DNA from: Bryobacterales bacterium
GTDB lineage: Bacteria > Acidobacteriota > Terriglobia > Bryobacterales > Bryobacteraceae
DNA length: 56,244 bases
NCBI GenBank assembly: GCA_947446025.1
Contig: CANFEY010000026.1
Span: 1 to 56,244 of the forward strand
Direction: 5' to 3'
Part shown: piece by piece, positions 38,597-47,868 of the stretch
Layout of the letters: the number at the start of each line of letters is the position of its first letter
Numbering within the stretch: the first letter of the stretch is position 1
Program-made: the position numbers and the translations under genes
Notes under the pieces: generated by a model
The model's database searches: none
Told to the model about the DNA's origin: nothing
The model's input: only the letters and a program-made list of their open reading frames with translations

Positions 38597-40063
38597 ATGG
38601 CCACACAGACCGCGCAATCCTCTGCCTCTCAGGACCCCATATTCCGCAGGCACCCGCGCGGACTCTCCACGCTCTTCTTCACTGAGATGTGGGAGCGTTT
38701 CAGTTACTACGGAATCCGTGCTCTGCTCATCCTCTACATGACCGCTAGCACCGACCAACACGGGCTGGGCCTCAGCGTCGCCGTAGCAGGAGCCGTCTAC
38801 GGTCTCTACACGTCCTGTGCCTACATCTTCGCCCTTCCCTCGGGTTGGATCGCCGACCGTTTCGTGGGACACCAAAACTCGGTCATCGTCGGCGGCCTAC
38901 TCATCGCGGCAGGCAACTTCGGCCTGATGATGCCATCCGTGGGAACCTTTATCGCGGCCTTACTATTGATGGCGATCGGCACCGCCTTCCTCAAAACCAG
39001 TTGCACCACCGTCGTCGGCTTTCTATATCCGCAAGGTGATCAGCGCCGCGATTCTGGCTTCACCATATATTATGTGGGCATCAACGTCGGGGCTGGCCTC
39101 GCGCCGTTGATCCTGGGTAAGCTGGGCCAGGAGGTCGATTTCCGCTACGCCTTCGGTCTGGCGGGGATTTTCATGCTAGCGGGACTGACGCAATTTACGC
39201 TGACGCGCGGCAACCTCGGCAGTTCCGGCGCGAAGCCTGCCTCCCGCGCTTCGGACGCGGACCGGCGTACATTGATGTTAGGCAGCGGCACGTTGTTGGC
39301 CGTGGTTGCCGCGTTGTTTTATGTGCAGGCATCCGTAGAAGCCGTTGCCAATGGCTTTGCGGTGGTCCTGCTGGTCGCCGTGGCCGTCACCTTCGCGGGT
39401 CTCATCCTCTCGAAAGACTTTACCCCCGTCGAAAAGAAACGCATCTATGTCATCCTGGTCCTCTTCATCGCCTCCGCGCTCTTCTGGTCCATCTTTGAGC
39501 AGGCCGGCTCGACGCTGAATCTGTTCGCGGACCGCAGCACGAACAATTCTTTCCTTGGCTGGAGCTTTCCCTCCACCTATTTCCAATCGCTGAACCCCAT
39601 CTACATCTACGCCCTTGGACCGCTGCTCGCGTGGCTCTGGATCAAGCTGGGCGACCGCAATCCCTCGCCGGTGAGTAAATTCGCGTTCGCGCTGCTGGGC
39701 GCGGGCGGAGGGTTCCTGCTGATGGCGCTCGCGGCACAGGCCGCTGGGACCGAAGGCAAGGTGAGCCCGCTGTGGCTGGCCGCCGTCTACTTGCTGCACA
39801 CCATCGCTGAGTTGTGCCTCAGCCCCGTGGGCCTCAGCGCGATCACCAAACTCGCCCCCGCGCGCATTGCCGGGATGACCATGGGCGTGTGGTTCCTCTC
39901 GGTTTCCGTCGGCAACTTCTTCGCGGGCCGCATGGCATCCTTCTATGAATCGATGCCGCTCGATACGCTTGTGGGCTACGCTGGCGCGGTAGGCGTGGCG
40001 TTCGCCGTGGTGTTGTGGCTAATCTCCAAACCCATCACCGGCCTGATGGGAGGCGTAAAATAG
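38597..40063 (+). CDS. POT/PTR2-family proton-dependent peptide transporter
   Basis: A 488-residue MFS membrane protein with about 14 helices. The PTR2 signature LFFTEMWERFSYYGIRALLI is near the N-terminus (about 21-40). FWSIFEQAGSTLNLFADR holds the second conserved family motif (F-x-x-x-x-Q), and ELCLSPVGLSAITKLAPAR follows late. These proteins import di- and tripeptides with protons. ATG 38597 gives the normal start and matches the TATAAT upstream. The nearby M20 peptidase and ggt could share in peptide use, but the transporter is not in an operon with them. Intact. Confidence 0.9.
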   Translation: MATQTAQSSASQDPIFRRHPRGLSTLFFTEMWERFSYYGIRALLILYMTASTDQHGLGLSVAVAGAVYGLYTSCAYIFALPSGWIADRFVGHQNSVIVGGLLIAAGNFGLMMPSVGTFIAALLLMAIGTAFLKTSCTTVVGFLYPQGDQRRDSGFTIYYVGINVGAGLAPLILGKLGQEVDFRYAFGLAGIFMLAGLTQFTLTRGNLGSSGAKPASRASDADRRTLMLGSGTLLAVVAALFYVQASVEAVANGFAVVLLVAVAVTFAGLILSKDFTPVEKKRIYVILVLFIASALFWSIFEQAGSTLNLFADRSTNNSFLGWSFPSTYFQSLNPIYIYALGPLLAWLWIKLGDRNPSPVSKFAFALLGAGGGFLLMALAAQAAGTEGKVSPLWLAAVYLLHTIAELCLSPVGLSAITKLAPARIAGMTMGVWFLSVSVGNFFAGRMASFYESMPLDTLVGYAGAVGVAFAVVLWLISKPITGLMGGVK

Positions 40064-40142
40064 CCCCGTGCGTAAGCGTGGGGCCGACTGTGTACCGGTA
40101 GTACCAAATTTCCGGTATTCGAGCTAGACTGGACATCGGACC

Positions 40143-40811
40143 ATGCATCGACTCACCGCCATCGGCTGCCTGCTGCTTAGTTGCGGAATTCTCTCCGCGC
40201 AAAGCGCACTCGCCGGTCAGGAACAGACTGCGACGCAGACCCAGCAACAGTGGTTCAGCTTGGCCTCCACCTTGGACGCGCGCCTCACCCGCATGCTGCC
40301 CTGCGACAACGCCGCGGCTTCCGCAATTGAGGAAACCAACCGCGCCTCCATCGCCCGAATGGTCGCGCTGATTACTTACACCAAGGGCGTTGCTGACCAA
40401 GCCGCGCAGGATGTTACGATGGCCCGGCGGATTCAGAAATCGGAAACCGACTACGTAACGGGTCTGGGCGGGGAACGCACCGACACGGAACAGGGACGCG
40501 AGGGCGTCGCGAGTCAAATGACGAACCTGGTGGAGAGCGTCCGCAAGCGCGTCACACTCACCGTGGCCAGCGATGAATTGCGTGCTCTGGAAGCGTCCGT
40601 GCGCGAGCGCGCTACCCTGGTCACCGCCAACGCCGCCGCGGAGGAGGCCACGCTGTCGCGCTTTGAAAGCTTGGTGCAGGCGCTGGAAAAACGCGAAGCC
40701 GCGTTGCGCAAGCAGACGGCGGCATTGGAAGAGGAACGCGTGAGGTGGAACGGCTACTATGCGGCTCGCTTGGCGCGTGCGCAGGTGGAATGCACGGAGA
40801 CGGGACGATGA
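40143..40811 (+). CDS. Exported coiled-coil protein of unknown function
   Basis: A 222-residue protein: signal peptide (MHRLTAIGCLLLSCGILSAQ), then an almost all-helical sequence. DEELRALEASVRERATLVTA-like heptads (actual: SDELRALEASVRERATLVTA) and ALEKREAALRKQTAALEEER suggest a coiled coil in the second half (about 150-205). No family recognised. It overlaps the next gene by 4 bases (ATGA), so the two are one operon and possibly one complex in the periplasm. TAGACT at 40125-40130 may be a -10 box. Confidence 0.65.
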   Translation: MHRLTAIGCLLLSCGILSAQSALAGQEQTATQTQQQWFSLASTLDARLTRMLPCDNAAASAIEETNRASIARMVALITYTKGVADQAAQDVTMARRIQKSETDYVTGLGGERTDTEQGREGVASQMTNLVESVRKRVTLTVASDELRALEASVRERATLVTANAAAEEATLSRFESLVQALEKREAALRKQTAALEEERVRWNGYYAARLARAQVECTETGR

Positions 40812-41845
40812 GACGCTGCGCCATCTTGTTACTAGCGGCCGCGCCCGCGTGGTCGCAAACAGCGCGCGACAGCTACCGCGTACCTTATCAGGCGTGGCGA
40901 CAAGCGGCCCCGGCGCTGGAGCAGGACGCCTCCGCTCCAACACCCGCCTTTGCGGATCAACTTCGCGCATCCACGGAGGCCGCGCAGAAATTCTTCAGCG
41001 CCCGCGCCGCCTATCTGGCCGCCGCGCAGCCCAGCGCCGTCGAACAAACCGCGTGGGCGTCCAAGCCTCTTGCCACCGCCGAGACAATGCTGGCCACCCC
41101 GCCCGCGGTGGAGCAGCTGCTGGCCGTGACCGCCGCGAAAGTGGGTGCCGGAATCGGCTCATTCCGCGCGGATGACAAAGACGAAGCCATCCGCCGCGTA
41201 CGGCAGGCACTGGAGCGCGAACGCGCGGCTCTGAAGGCCCTGACGGATGCGATCAGCGCGCGCAAGGCCTCCATGCCCGCATTGCTCGACGCCGGCGACG
41301 AGGCCGAGATTCAACGCGCTTCCGTTTTCCAAACGCTCAATGCCGCCAACGGCAGACGCAACCAGATCGCCGAGCACGTGAAACGCGAAGGGGCGGATTG
41401 GACGGCGTACTATCGCGACTTGCAAGAGGGCGCGGGCAGCCGCAGCTTGACCAGCGCGGCCACCTCGCCCAGCGCTGCTCCAGCGAAAATCCTGCGCCCC
41501 GCCACCGCCGGGCAAGTCCCGCTCAGCCGCTATACCGGCGAATGGGTGTTCCCCAGCAAAGGCCTGTACTACGGCCCGCAGCCGGAGTCAGTGGAGATGA
41601 CGGTTCAGGAAAGCAATGGGCGCATGAGCGGCACGCTCACCGCGAAGTTCCTGGCTCCCGCGGGCACCGTCAAGTTCGAGTTTTAGGGCCCGGTGCAACA
41701 GGCCAGGACGCAGTCGCTTCCACTGCAGACCGCGGATGGGGCCATAGGCAACGTGGAGTTGATCCCAGGCTCCGCTATCAATCTTCTGGAAGTAAATTTT
41801 CAAGCTGCTGGCTCAGCGGGCAACTTTATCCTGGTCAAGAAGTAA
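40808..41845 (+). pseudogene. Exported coiled-coil / beta-domain protein with an in-frame TAG
   Basis: The frame starts with a signal peptide (MRRCAILLLAAAPAWSQ) and a helical part (AIRRVRQALERERAALKALT), followed by a linker and a beta-rich C-terminal domain (RYTGEWVFPSKGLYYGPQPE, EMTVQESNGRMSGTLTAKFL). At codon 293 (41684-41686) it meets TAG just after GTVKFEF. The same frame goes on for 52 codons (GPVQQARTQSLPLQTADGAI, then NFQAAGSAGNFILVKK) to TAA at 41843-41845, completing the beta domain. The extension has clear coding character. So this is a single nonsense change, or the domain was shortened. Stop to stop it overlaps the opposite gene by 33 bases. Confidence 0.65.
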
Positions 41846-42886
41846 CTGAACACTTCCGGCGTCAAATTGCGCTTCCGCGCGCACCTCGCCTCTCGGGCGT
41901 TGATACCACAACGCGAGCACGGCTACCTCGGCGTCAGCGCGAAAATCCGCTGGTCCGCCGTTGATGCGCCATTCGAGGCCCCGTAGCTTTGCTGTGGTTG
42001 TCCACTGCAGTCTGTAACGCGCGCCCGGGCGCAAGCCGCCGACGTACTGGCGCACCAACTCCACCCCTTCCGGCTGCGTGCCCGATAGCTGGATGCGCGC
42101 CGGGGCGTGATGTTTCACGCCCTCAACCACGGTCCACCGCCAATCGAAGCCGTGACCTGTTTGCGGAGCCTCGAAATCCGGCGCGGTCACTCCCTGAGGA
42201 GCTGCGCGGCCCGCCTGCCGCCACACCGCGACAGAATCGGCGTAACGCTTTGCTTCCAGCAACGCATCCGTGGCCACCAGCAGCAGTTCCTGGCGATGCA
42301 CTTTCTTCGCCGCCGCGGCCAGCGCTTCCGGACGGCTCATTAAGAACACCAGATAATCCGCCGCCACGTCTTCGCGATCCGGCACCACCCGCAGAATTTC
42401 ATCCGCGTCGCTGCTCATGCGCCAGCAGAGATCAAACATTGGCCGGCGGTCGCCGTAGGAGACCTCGAGGGCGGAACGCATCCACGTCCAGAACTCAGCA
42501 CGGCCCTGACGGAAGTAGAAATTCGCCAGCGTCCAACGCGTCTCGAACTGGTGATCCACCGAATATGCTTCGCGCAGCCAGCGTTCGGCCTCGACTGCAT
42601 CGCCGCGCTGCTCCGCAGCCAACCCCAGCCGTATGCGCGGAGCCGACAGCGCCGGACTCAGTTCCACAATCCGCCGCAGCAACGGCCAAGCATCCTGCCC
42701 GTCGTATTCAGCCTGCAGCGCGCCGAACGCCAGGTAGGCAGTATTGTCCGGCAGCAACTCCATCGCGCGCGCTACGCCTTCGGGCGTGCCCCTCCGGAAC
42801 TCCGCGTCCGCACGCGCCAGCCATACCGACCACGCCGCAGCCGCCGTCAACGCCGCCCATGCAAGAATGCGCCCCATGTAATACAT
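41813..42886 (-). CDS. Tetratricopeptide-like membrane-anchored protein
   Basis: A 357-residue protein. A short N-terminal hydrophobic anchor (ILAWAALTAAAAWSVWLA) precedes helical repeats of TPR type: AMELLPDNTAYLAFGALQAE, RIRLGLAAEQRGDAVEAERW and TRWTLANFYFRQGRAEFWTW. The last 110 residues change to beta strands (GARYRLQWTTTAKLRGLEWR, VAVLALWYQRP), perhaps a carbohydrate-binding-like domain. Similar proteins accompany exopolysaccharide genes in acidobacteria, but no such genes are here. ATG 42886 or 42877. No function is claimed. Confidence 0.6.
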   Translation of the reverse strand: MYYMGRILAWAALTAAAAWSVWLARADAEFRRGTPEGVARAMELLPDNTAYLAFGALQAEYDGQDAWPLLRRIVELSPALSAPRIRLGLAAEQRGDAVEAERWLREAYSVDHQFETRWTLANFYFRQGRAEFWTWMRSALEVSYGDRRPMFDLCWRMSSDADEILRVVPDREDVAADYLVFLMSRPEALAAAAKKVHRQELLLVATDALLEAKRYADSVAVWRQAGRAAPQGVTAPDFEAPQTGHGFDWRWTVVEGVKHHAPARIQLSGTQPEGVELVRQYVGGLRPGARYRLQWTTTAKLRGLEWRINGGPADFRADAEVAVLALWYQRPRGEVRAEAQFDAGSVQLLLDQDKVAR

Positions 42887-42906
42887 CCCGATTACGCGAA
42901 AATTTG

Positions 42907-42936
42907 TTGCCCGCGTCTGTCCATCAACCCTATACT
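42907..42936 (+). promoter_or_regulatory. Candidate promoter of the FecR-like gene
   Basis: TTGCCC (42907-42912) and TATACT (42931-42936) are 18 bases apart, and the GTG start lies 8 bases after the -10 box, giving a leader of about one or two bases. Confidence 0.45.
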
Positions 42937-42944
42937 AGCTGTCA

Positions 42945-43874
42945 GTGAAGCTTCCCGCCGCACTTGTTTTTCTTTCCTCCGCCGCCTTCGCCGCGACGCC
43001 GGTGATCGGCGTGGTCACCGCCAACGGACCGTTCCAAATCGAAGGCTCGCGCGTGTGGGGAAACTCCACCGTCTTTGACGGCGCACGCATTGAGACCAAG
43101 GACGCATCGTCCGAACTCGCGCTCAGCAACGGAGTCAAAGTGCAGCTGGGCGCCGGCAGCTCCGCGCGCATCTGGAAAGGCCGGCTGGAACTGCAACGTG
43201 GCGTTGGACAGGTGACCGCGAGCGCTCCATTCCAAGTGGCGGCTGCGGGCATGACGGTGGACGGCGCTCGTTACCGCGTAGGCGTCGAAGGCGCCCGTCT
43301 GGAAGTAGCCGCGCTCACCGGCAACGCCCGCGTGATGGGTTCGCGCGGCACGCTGCTGGCTGCCATCGCGAGCGGACAGAACCGTAGCTTTGCCATGCAG
43401 CAGAACCTGACCCGCTCGGGTTGCCTGGTCTACCGCGCTCCCGGCTTCCTGCTCCAAGTGGACGATTCGCAGGAAGTGCTGCAACTCACCGGCGGCCCGC
43501 TGGCGCAAAACGTCGGCAACCGCGTGCAAGTAACCGGGACCCCGTCAGCCACGCCCGCGTCAATCAGTCCCGCCGTGACTCTGTTCAACGTTGCATCTCT
43601 CACCCTTAGCGCTACCGGTGGCTGCCTCACGACGGCGGCCGCGCTGAACGCTGAGACTTCCGTGCCCTCAAATGCGCCAGCACCAACGACCGCGCCGAAA
43701 CCGGTACCAACCGCATCCGCGGCGAAGCCCGCACCTCCCGTCTCCGAAGTACCCACCGTCGCGCGCACCGGCATGTCCACCGGAGCCAAAGTCGGCATCA
43801 TCGGTGCAGTGGCCGGCGGAGGCGCGGGAGCGGCCCTGGCCCTGGGCGGCAAGAAATCCTCCACCTCTCCGTAA
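42945..43874 (+). CDS. Exported FecR-domain-like protein
   Basis: A 309-residue protein with a signal peptide (MKLPAALVFLSSAAFAA). The next 130 residues form a FecR-type domain: VITANGPFQIEG-like (actual VVTANGPFQIEGSRV), VFDGARIETKDASSELALSN, GVKVQLGAGSSARIWKGRLE, and YRVGVEGARLEVAALTGNAR. FecR domains bind surface signals or polysaccharides, but no sigma factor gene is adjacent, so a regulatory role is doubtful. A Pro/Ala-rich linker (about 230-270) leads to a glycine-rich hydrophobic C-terminus (GIIGAVAGGGAGAALALGG) that may insert in a membrane. GTG start. Confidence 0.7.
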   Translation: MKLPAALVFLSSAAFAATPVIGVVTANGPFQIEGSRVWGNSTVFDGARIETKDASSELALSNGVKVQLGAGSSARIWKGRLELQRGVGQVTASAPFQVAAAGMTVDGARYRVGVEGARLEVAALTGNARVMGSRGTLLAAIASGQNRSFAMQQNLTRSGCLVYRAPGFLLQVDDSQEVLQLTGGPLAQNVGNRVQVTGTPSATPASISPAVTLFNVASLTLSATGGCLTTAAALNAETSVPSNAPAPTTAPKPVPTASAAKPAPPVSEVPTVARTGMSTGAKVGIIGAVAGGGAGAALALGGKKSSTSP

Positions 43875-43885
43875 CCGAACGCTCC

Positions 43886-43891
43886 TATAAT
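43886..43891 (+). promoter_or_regulatory. Consensus -10 box 5 bases before the M20 peptidase start
   Basis: TATAAT ends 5 bases before GTG 43897; GGAG overlaps the short gap. No clear -35 box. Confidence 0.4.
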
Positions 43892-43896
43892 GGAGT

Positions 43897-45267
43897 GTGC
43901 CTCTTTCCACCCAACCATTTGTCGACGCCAACAAGGCGCGCCTGCTCGATGAGTTGTTAGAGTTCCTGCGCATCCCCAGCGTCTCCACCAACCCCGAACA
44001 CAAGCCCGACGTGCGCCGCGCCGCCGAGTTCGTGGCCGCCGCGCTGCGCAACGCGAAACTCGAAAACGTAGAGGTGATCGAAACCAGCGGCCATCCTTTG
44101 GTCTACGCCGACTGGCTCCACGCTCCCGGCAAGCCGACGGTGCTCTGCTACGGCCACTACGACGTCCAGCCGCCCGATCCACTGGACGAATGGGTGACGC
44201 CGCCCTTCGAGCCCACCATCCGCAACGGCAACATCTACGCCCGCGGCGCGACCGACGACAAGGGCCAGGTCTATATGCACATCAAGGCCGTGGAGTCTCT
44301 GTTCGCCACCCACGGCACGCTCCCGCTGAACGTCAAGTTCCTCATCGAAGGCGAAGAAGAATGCGGCGGCGAAGCCATTTCCGACTACCTACCCAAGAAC
44401 ATCTCCAAGCTCAAGGCCGACGTGGCATTGGTGTCTGACACCGAACTCTACGCCGAAGGCATGCCGACCCTCTGCGTCGGCCTGCGCGGCCTCATCTACA
44501 CCGAGATCGAAGCCCGCGGCCCCATGCGCGATCTGCACTCCGGCGTCTACGGCGGCGCGGCCCCCAACGCCATCTTCGGTCTCGTCGAACTCCTCGGCAA
44601 ACTAAAAGACGCCGACGGACACATCAAAATCCCCGGCATCTATGACGACGTAACCCCGCCCACACCGGAAGAAAAACACAGCTGGGCTTTGCTACCTTTT
44701 GACGAAGAAGAGTACCGCAAGACCGAAGTCGGCTCCACCGTGCTCACCGGCGAGCCCGGCTTCAGCGTAATGGAACGGACCTGGGCTCGGCCCACGCTGG
44801 AAGTCCACGGCATCGTCGGCGGTTACATGTCCCCTGGCGCGAAGACCGTGATCCCCGCGAAGGCCACGGCGAAAGTCAGCATCCGCCTGGTCCCCGCGCA
44901 GCAGCCCGAAAAAATCGTCGCCGCTTACAAGCAATTCGTCGCCGACAATACGCCCCGCGGCATCACCACCGAGGTCCGCGTGCTCAGCGCCAGCGCCGCC
45001 AACAGCGTGAATCCCGATCACCCCGCCATCCATTGCGCCGCCGAGGCCTTCGCCGAAGTGCTGGGCCGCGAAACCGTCTTCACCCGCGGCGGCGGCTCCA
45101 TTCCCATCGTGGGCGATTTCAAAACCCACCTGGGCATCCCCACCATCCTCATGGGATTCAGCAACCCCGACGACGGCCTTCATTCGCCCAACGAAAAGTA
45201 TCCGGTCGCCAACTACTACGCGGGAATCGTAACCATTGCCCACTTCTTTGAAAAGTACGGCCGCTAA
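43897..45267 (+). CDS. M20-family dipeptidase
   Basis: A 456-residue metallopeptidase of the M20/M25/M40 (ArgE/DapE-like) superfamily. TVLCYGHYDVQPPDPLDEW carries the first zinc histidine and Asp, YARGATDDKGQVYMHI the bridging Asp, and LIEGEEECGGEAI the catalytic Glu and a metal Glu. The dimerisation domain lies in the middle (about 190-330). It is cytoplasmic, probably a dipeptidase or tripeptidase, which would suit the nearby POT transporter, though they are separate units. It overlaps or abuts murJ. Start GTG 43897 gives PLSTQPFVDANKARLLDEL. Confidence 0.88.
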   Translation: MPLSTQPFVDANKARLLDELLEFLRIPSVSTNPEHKPDVRRAAEFVAAALRNAKLENVEVIETSGHPLVYADWLHAPGKPTVLCYGHYDVQPPDPLDEWVTPPFEPTIRNGNIYARGATDDKGQVYMHIKAVESLFATHGTLPLNVKFLIEGEEECGGEAISDYLPKNISKLKADVALVSDTELYAEGMPTLCVGLRGLIYTEIEARGPMRDLHSGVYGGAAPNAIFGLVELLGKLKDADGHIKIPGIYDDVTPPTPEEKHSWALLPFDEEEYRKTEVGSTVLTGEPGFSVMERTWARPTLEVHGIVGGYMSPGAKTVIPAKATAKVSIRLVPAQQPEKIVAAYKQFVADNTPRGITTEVRVLSASAANSVNPDHPAIHCAAEAFAEVLGRETVFTRGGGSIPIVGDFKTHLGIPTILMGFSNPDDGLHSPNEKYPVANYYAGIVTIAHFFEKYGR

Positions 45268-45298
45268 CGACCCGCCCAAGCCGCAGCGCGAAGCCGTC

Positions 45299-46897
45299 AT
45301 GCGTTCGGCCAGCGTGGTCTCGCTCGCCGTCCTTGCCAGCCGCGTCACCGGTCTGGCGCGCGAAATGGCGTTCACCCGCCTCTTCGGAGCCAGCGCCGAA
45401 CTCGAAGCCTTCCTGCTCGGCTTCCGCATCCCGAATCTGACCCGCGATCTCTTCGCCGAAGGCGCTCTCTCCAGCGCCTTCGTGCCCACCTTTTCCGAAT
45501 ACCTCGCGACCCGCAGCAAAGAAGAAGCCGCGCGACTCGCGAATCTGGTCGCATCCGCCATCATCCTGGTCGTCGGCACGTTCTGCGCCCTCGGCATGAT
45601 TCTCGCGCCGCAGCTGGTCGAACTGCTGGGTTCCGGCTTCCACAACGTTCCTGGAAAATTCGAGCTCGCGGTGCTGATGACCCGCATCATGTTCCCGTTC
45701 CTGCTGCTGGTCGCCCTCGCCGCCCAGGCCATGGGAGTCCTCAACGCCTGCAACCGCTTCGGCGTGCCCGCCATGTCCTCGACCTTCTTCAACATCGGCT
45801 CCCTCGGCTTCGGTGCCGCCATCGGCTTCGGCATTGGACCCTACATCGGCATCTCGAAAATCGTAGGCATGGCCATCGGCGTGGTCATCGGCGGCCTGCT
45901 ACAACTCACCTACCAGCTACCCAGCCTGCACCAACTCGGCTTCAGCTTCCGCTTCCTCACCGATTGGTCCGACTCCGGCCTCGTCCGCATCCTCAAAGTG
46001 ATGGGCCCCGCCATCCTGGGCAACGCCGCCGTGCAAATCAACGTGATGGTGAACACCAACTTCGCCTCCGGAATCATGGACCCCGTGCGCGGCTACGACG
46101 GCCCGATCACCTGGCTCAGCTGCGCGTTCCGCTTCATGCAGCTCCCCCTCGGCTTGTTCGGTGTCGCCATCGGCTCCGCGACCCTCCCCTCCATCTCCCG
46201 CAGCGCCGCCGCAGGCGACATGGGCGAATTCCGCCAGACCGTCTCGCATTCCCTCGGCACCGTGTTCCTGCTGACCATCCCCTCCTCCATCGGCCTGTGG
46301 GTGCTGGGCGAATCCATCATCGGGGCCATCTACCAAGGCGGCGCATTCCAGGTCTACGACACTGAGCGCACGGCCCTGGCCCTCTCCTTCTACGCAATCG
46401 GCCTCAGCGGATACGCGGCCCTGAAGGTCCTCGTCCCGGCCTTCTATTCGCTGGGCGATTCCCGCACCCCCATGATCATCGGCCTCGCCTCCATCCTGAT
46501 CAACTATATGGTCGCCAGCTCCATGATCCGCCTGGGCGGCCTGGGCCACGCCGGACTAGCGCTGTCCACCTCCGCCGTGGCTCTGTTCGCGTTCCTGGTC
46601 CAGTTTTTGATCCTCCGCAACCGCATCGGCGGCATCCACGGACGCGCCCTGCTGACCCAAGTCGGCCGCATCTTGACCGCCTCCCTGGCAATGGCCGCCA
46701 CGGTCTGGCTCTCCAGCTACTGGGTTCGTTCCCAAATGGCTGTAACGCATCTGGCCAGGATTGCCGATCTACTGGTATCCCTCCCCCTCGGCGGAGCGGT
46801 GTATTATTGGAGTGCGAAGGCACTTGGGCTGACTGAGATAGACTTGGTCATGCGGTCGTTTACGGGCCCGCTCCGGCGCCGGCTACAGAGGTCCTAA
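45299..46897 (+). CDS. murJ: Lipid II flippase MurJ
   Basis: About 532 residues with 12 or more membrane helices. The MurJ/MviN N-terminus is clear: SLAVLASRVTGLAREMAFTR and AFLLGFRIPNLTRDLFAEGA, followed by LSSAFVPTFSEYLATRSKEE and later PAFYSLGDSRTPMIIGLASI. MurJ moves lipid II across the inner membrane for peptidoglycan synthesis. The ATG at 45299 is used, but MurJ homologues often start a little earlier, so TTG 45254 (within the end of the peptidase gene) is possible. Its TAA shares bases with the next ATG (TAATG). Frame intact. Confidence 0.9.
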   Translation: MRSASVVSLAVLASRVTGLAREMAFTRLFGASAELEAFLLGFRIPNLTRDLFAEGALSSAFVPTFSEYLATRSKEEAARLANLVASAIILVVGTFCALGMILAPQLVELLGSGFHNVPGKFELAVLMTRIMFPFLLLVALAAQAMGVLNACNRFGVPAMSSTFFNIGSLGFGAAIGFGIGPYIGISKIVGMAIGVVIGGLLQLTYQLPSLHQLGFSFRFLTDWSDSGLVRILKVMGPAILGNAAVQINVMVNTNFASGIMDPVRGYDGPITWLSCAFRFMQLPLGLFGVAIGSATLPSISRSAAAGDMGEFRQTVSHSLGTVFLLTIPSSIGLWVLGESIIGAIYQGGAFQVYDTERTALALSFYAIGLSGYAALKVLVPAFYSLGDSRTPMIIGLASILINYMVASSMIRLGGLGHAGLALSTSAVALFAFLVQFLILRNRIGGIHGRALLTQVGRILTASLAMAATVWLSSYWVRSQMAVTHLARIADLLVSLPLGGAVYYWSAKALGLTEIDLVMRSFTGPLRRRLQRS

Positions 46898-47799
46898 TGA
46901 AGTAAGCATTGCTTTTCGCGGCCGTCACGGGCTGCTACGCACAGAACGTATCCACATTGTCGGCGGAAATCCAACGGGCGCCTTCGGCCACACTGTATGC
47001 CGAGCGGGCGGCGGCTTTTCTTGCCGCAGGCGACGCCCGTGGAGCCCTGGCGGACACCGACCGCGCCCTCGATAAAGATGCCTTAAACGTGAAGGCGCTG
47101 GTGCTGCGCGCTCAAGCCAACTCCAAGCTGAACCGGTTTTCGGCGGCGGTCACGGACCTAAGCGGGGCCATCGCCCTCTCCCCCACCGACGCCGCGCTGT
47201 ACGTCGCACGGTCTGAGGCGTACACGGCCATCGGTGATCAACCGCGCGCGCTAGCCGACCGGAATGAGGCGCTGCGCCTGGATCCGAACATAGCGGCAAC
47301 GCTGGACCGCAAACCCGCGGCTCCTGCGCCCGCCCCGGAACAAGTGGCCGTAGTGGCCCCGCCCCCGGCCCGTGAGCCCACACTGATCACGCCGCCACCT
47401 GCCGCCCCGAAAGTACAGCCGGCAAAGGCCCCCGCAGCGACCGCGCCCGCCGTAGCTGCCCCCGCCCCATCCGCTACCGTGGATGCCTCCGCCGACGCCC
47501 ATTACCAGCGAGCCAAGACGCTGATTAACGACCGCAAGTACGTCGAGGCCATCGCCGCCATGGACGAGGCCATCAAAGCGCAGCCCAAGAATGCGATCTA
47601 CTTCAACACCCGCGGCTACGCCCGTTACCTGGCCAAGGACGTTAAGGGCGCGGTGAAGGACTACGACGAGGCGATCAAGCTCAACCCCGACTATCTCAAC
47701 GCAACCCACAACCGTTCCCTTGCCCGCCGGGCTGCCGGGGATATCCCCGGCGCCGACGCCGACAAGTTGCGCGAAGCCGAACTCAGCAAGAAGCCCTAA
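46897..47799 (+). pseudogene. Exported TPR protein with TAA at codon 3
   Basis: The frame opens at ATG 46897, coupled to the murJ stop, reads Met-Lys, then TAA (46903-46905), then ALLFAAVTGCYAQNV, an evident signal peptide core. One change (AAA to TAA) would restore MKKALLFAAVTGCYAQ. Downstream is intact: TPR repeats (about 15-130), a Pro/Ala-rich linker (about 137-195) and further TPRs (HYQRAKTLINDRKYVEAIAA, YARYLAKDVKGAVKDYDEAI). Translation from TTG 46909 would give LFAAVTGCYAQ without the basic N-region, so export would be poor. It may be a pseudogene, or be rescued by TTG. TPR function unknown. Confidence 0.65.
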
Positions 47800-47802
47800 T
47801 CC

Positions 47803-47829
47803 ACAAAAGGGGACTGTGTACCCTTTTGT
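47803..47829. repeat. Inverted repeat after the TPR gene
   Basis: ACAAAAGGG (47803-47811) and CCCTTTTGT (47821-47829) pair around GACTGTGTA. The T-run inside the right arm allows terminator activity for the TPR gene, and perhaps for the NUDIX gene. Similar AAAAGGG...CCCTTTT palindromes recur in related genomes, from memory, so it may be a repeat family. Confidence 0.45.
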
Positions 47830-47868
47830 CCCGTCCGAACTCCGACCACTCAAAATCAGCGCATCGCC

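Noticed and set aside
38513-40063. Ankyrin repeat and POT transporter as a fused or coupled unit
   Set aside because: The transporter starts after the ankyrin stop, with its own TATAAT box, and no frame joins them.
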